From: Nitrospirota bacterium
GTDB taxonomy: Bacteria; Nitrospirota; 9FT-COMBO-42-15; HDB-SIOI813
Direction: 5' to 3'
NCBI GenBank assembly: GCA_016214375.1
Contig: JACROQ010000117.1
Coordinates: 1 to 6,558 of the forward strand
DNA length: 6,558 nucleotides
Shown: positions 5,955 through 6,558 of the stretch, piece after piece
Layout: each line of letters starts with the position of its first letter
Position numbering within the stretch: the stretch's first letter is position 1
The notes under the pieces: model-generated
The model's database searches: none
Seen by the model: only the letters and a program-made list of their open reading frames with translations
Told to the model about the DNA's origin: nothing
Program-made: the position numbers and the translations under genes

Positions 5955-6558
5955 ATGATGAAGAAATGTATCTTAGTCATTATCCTGTTATCTGTTATTT
6001 TTGTGGGGCAGGCCGGTGCGGGTCTGTCTTTCCTGAAAACGACTGTGGTACTTACGGGAGAGAAAGAAGACGTCTTGCTGAAACAGAGGTTCTACTCAGA
6101 AGGAGAACAACTGAGGATCGATGAAGAGTCCTCCGGGATAGAAGGGAATCCAGGGATCAGGATATATGACCTTAAAAAGAAAAAGCTGTACACGATTATG
6201 CTGGATGTCAAACTTTATATGGAGCAGGACATAGAGGTGGAAAAAGAATATCTGATGTTTGAACTACCACCGGAAAAAAAATACGCCAACGATAGCAGTT
6301 TAAAAGTGATAAAGACAAAACAGGGAGAGGAGACCATAGGAGGACATCCGGCGATTCGGTACGAAATAAAGGTGGTCCGAAAGATAGAAAAGGGGAAGGA
6401 AAAGGAAGAGCAGGTCTTAGAGCGGTATATCTTATGGGCCGCCAAGGATCTTAATGAGATACAGGTTAAATATGAGTTTGAATTCCCGAACAACAGGAAA
6501 AAGATAATAAATTATACAGAGATCAACACTGAGGCTGTAGATCCGTCACTCTTTGCCC
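5955..6558 (+). CDS. Secreted DUF4412-like protein, 3' end cut by window
   Basis: An open frame of 201 codons runs from ATG 5955 (or ATG 5958) to the window edge without a stop. The SD GAGGTG (5944-5949) is five or eight bases upstream. The N-terminus MMKK, hydrophobic residues 6-17 and an AGA motif (20-22) make a Sec signal peptide with likely cleavage after A22; Cys5 is not in a lipobox. The mature part begins with beta-strand-like text and contains YDLKKKKLYTIM (71-82), GGHPAIRYEIKVV (129-141), a Lys/Glu-rich insert (143-156), WAAKDLNEIQVKYEFEF (161-177) and a VDPSLF end (195-200). This order (a value-at-rest line, an 'extract and report' type strand, a W-x-A-KDL strand, then xDPSLF) resembles DUF4412 and LolA-like envelope proteins. 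Probably only a few C-terminal residues are missing. Function is unknown, and the family call is by eye. Confidence 0.8.
   Translation, partial: MMKKCILVIILLSVIFVGQAGAGLSFLKTTVVLTGEKEDVLLKQRFYSEGEQLRIDEESSGIEGNPGIRIYDLKKKKLYTIMLDVKLYMEQDIEVEKEYLMFELPPEKKYANDSSLKVIKTKQGEETIGGHPAIRYEIKVVRKIEKGKEKEEQVLERYILWAAKDLNEIQVKYEFEFPNNRKKIINYTEINTEAVDPSLFA

Noticed and set aside
5942..6124. 60-codon + strand ORF over the start of the secreted protein
   Set aside because: The frame starting at 5955 has a signal peptide, good SD and stays open to the edge; this one is an out-of-frame shadow.

Overview
The window carries a compact housekeeping cluster, all on the + strand: tRNA-Gln(UUG), prs (PRPP synthetase), rplY/ctc (ribosomal protein L25), pth (peptidyl-tRNA hydrolase), hppA (membrane-bound pyrophosphatase), ychF (P-loop NTPase), and the start of a secreted protein resembling DUF4412 that runs off the right edge. 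The order tRNA-Gln/prs/rplY/pth/ychF is, from general knowledge, typical of deltaproteobacterial (Geobacter-like) and Nitrospirota genomes. Base composition is moderate, the Shine-Dalgarno (SD) sequences are strong, and the tRNA has no encoded CCA tail, which argues against Gammaproteobacteria. The phylum cannot be fixed from this window alone.

Layout. 1-50: possible tail of an upstream gene, unassigned. 51-122: tRNA-Gln. 123-281: AT-rich interval built of inverted and direct repeats, with candidate prs promoters. 282-2527: prs, rplY and pth, the last two overlapping. 2547-4529: hppA. 4530-4781: three stacked inverted repeats, namely a GGGGACAGA hairpin, a rho-independent terminator, and a MITE-like palindrome of about 155 bp whose right end touches the ychF SD. 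4782-5876: ychF. 5877-5954: a short tRNA-5'-half-like motif followed by a degenerate 7-bp tandem repeat. 5955-6558: the secreted protein, incomplete at its 3' end.

How the genes relate. rplY, pth, ychF and tRNA-Gln serve translation: a 5S rRNA-binding protein, release of peptidyl-tRNA from stalled ribosomes, and a ribosome-associated ATPase. prs makes PRPP for nucleotide, His and Trp synthesis. Phosphoribosyltransferases that use PRPP release pyrophosphate, which HppA can hydrolyse to pump cations, so prs and hppA are plausibly linked through pyrophosphate; this link is inference.

The most notable points are a pth gene that appears to start at CTG inside a CTGA overlap with the rplY stop, and the repeat-derived DNA that fills nearly every intergenic gap. 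I found no defence system, mobile gene, CRISPR array or evidently new multi-gene system here.
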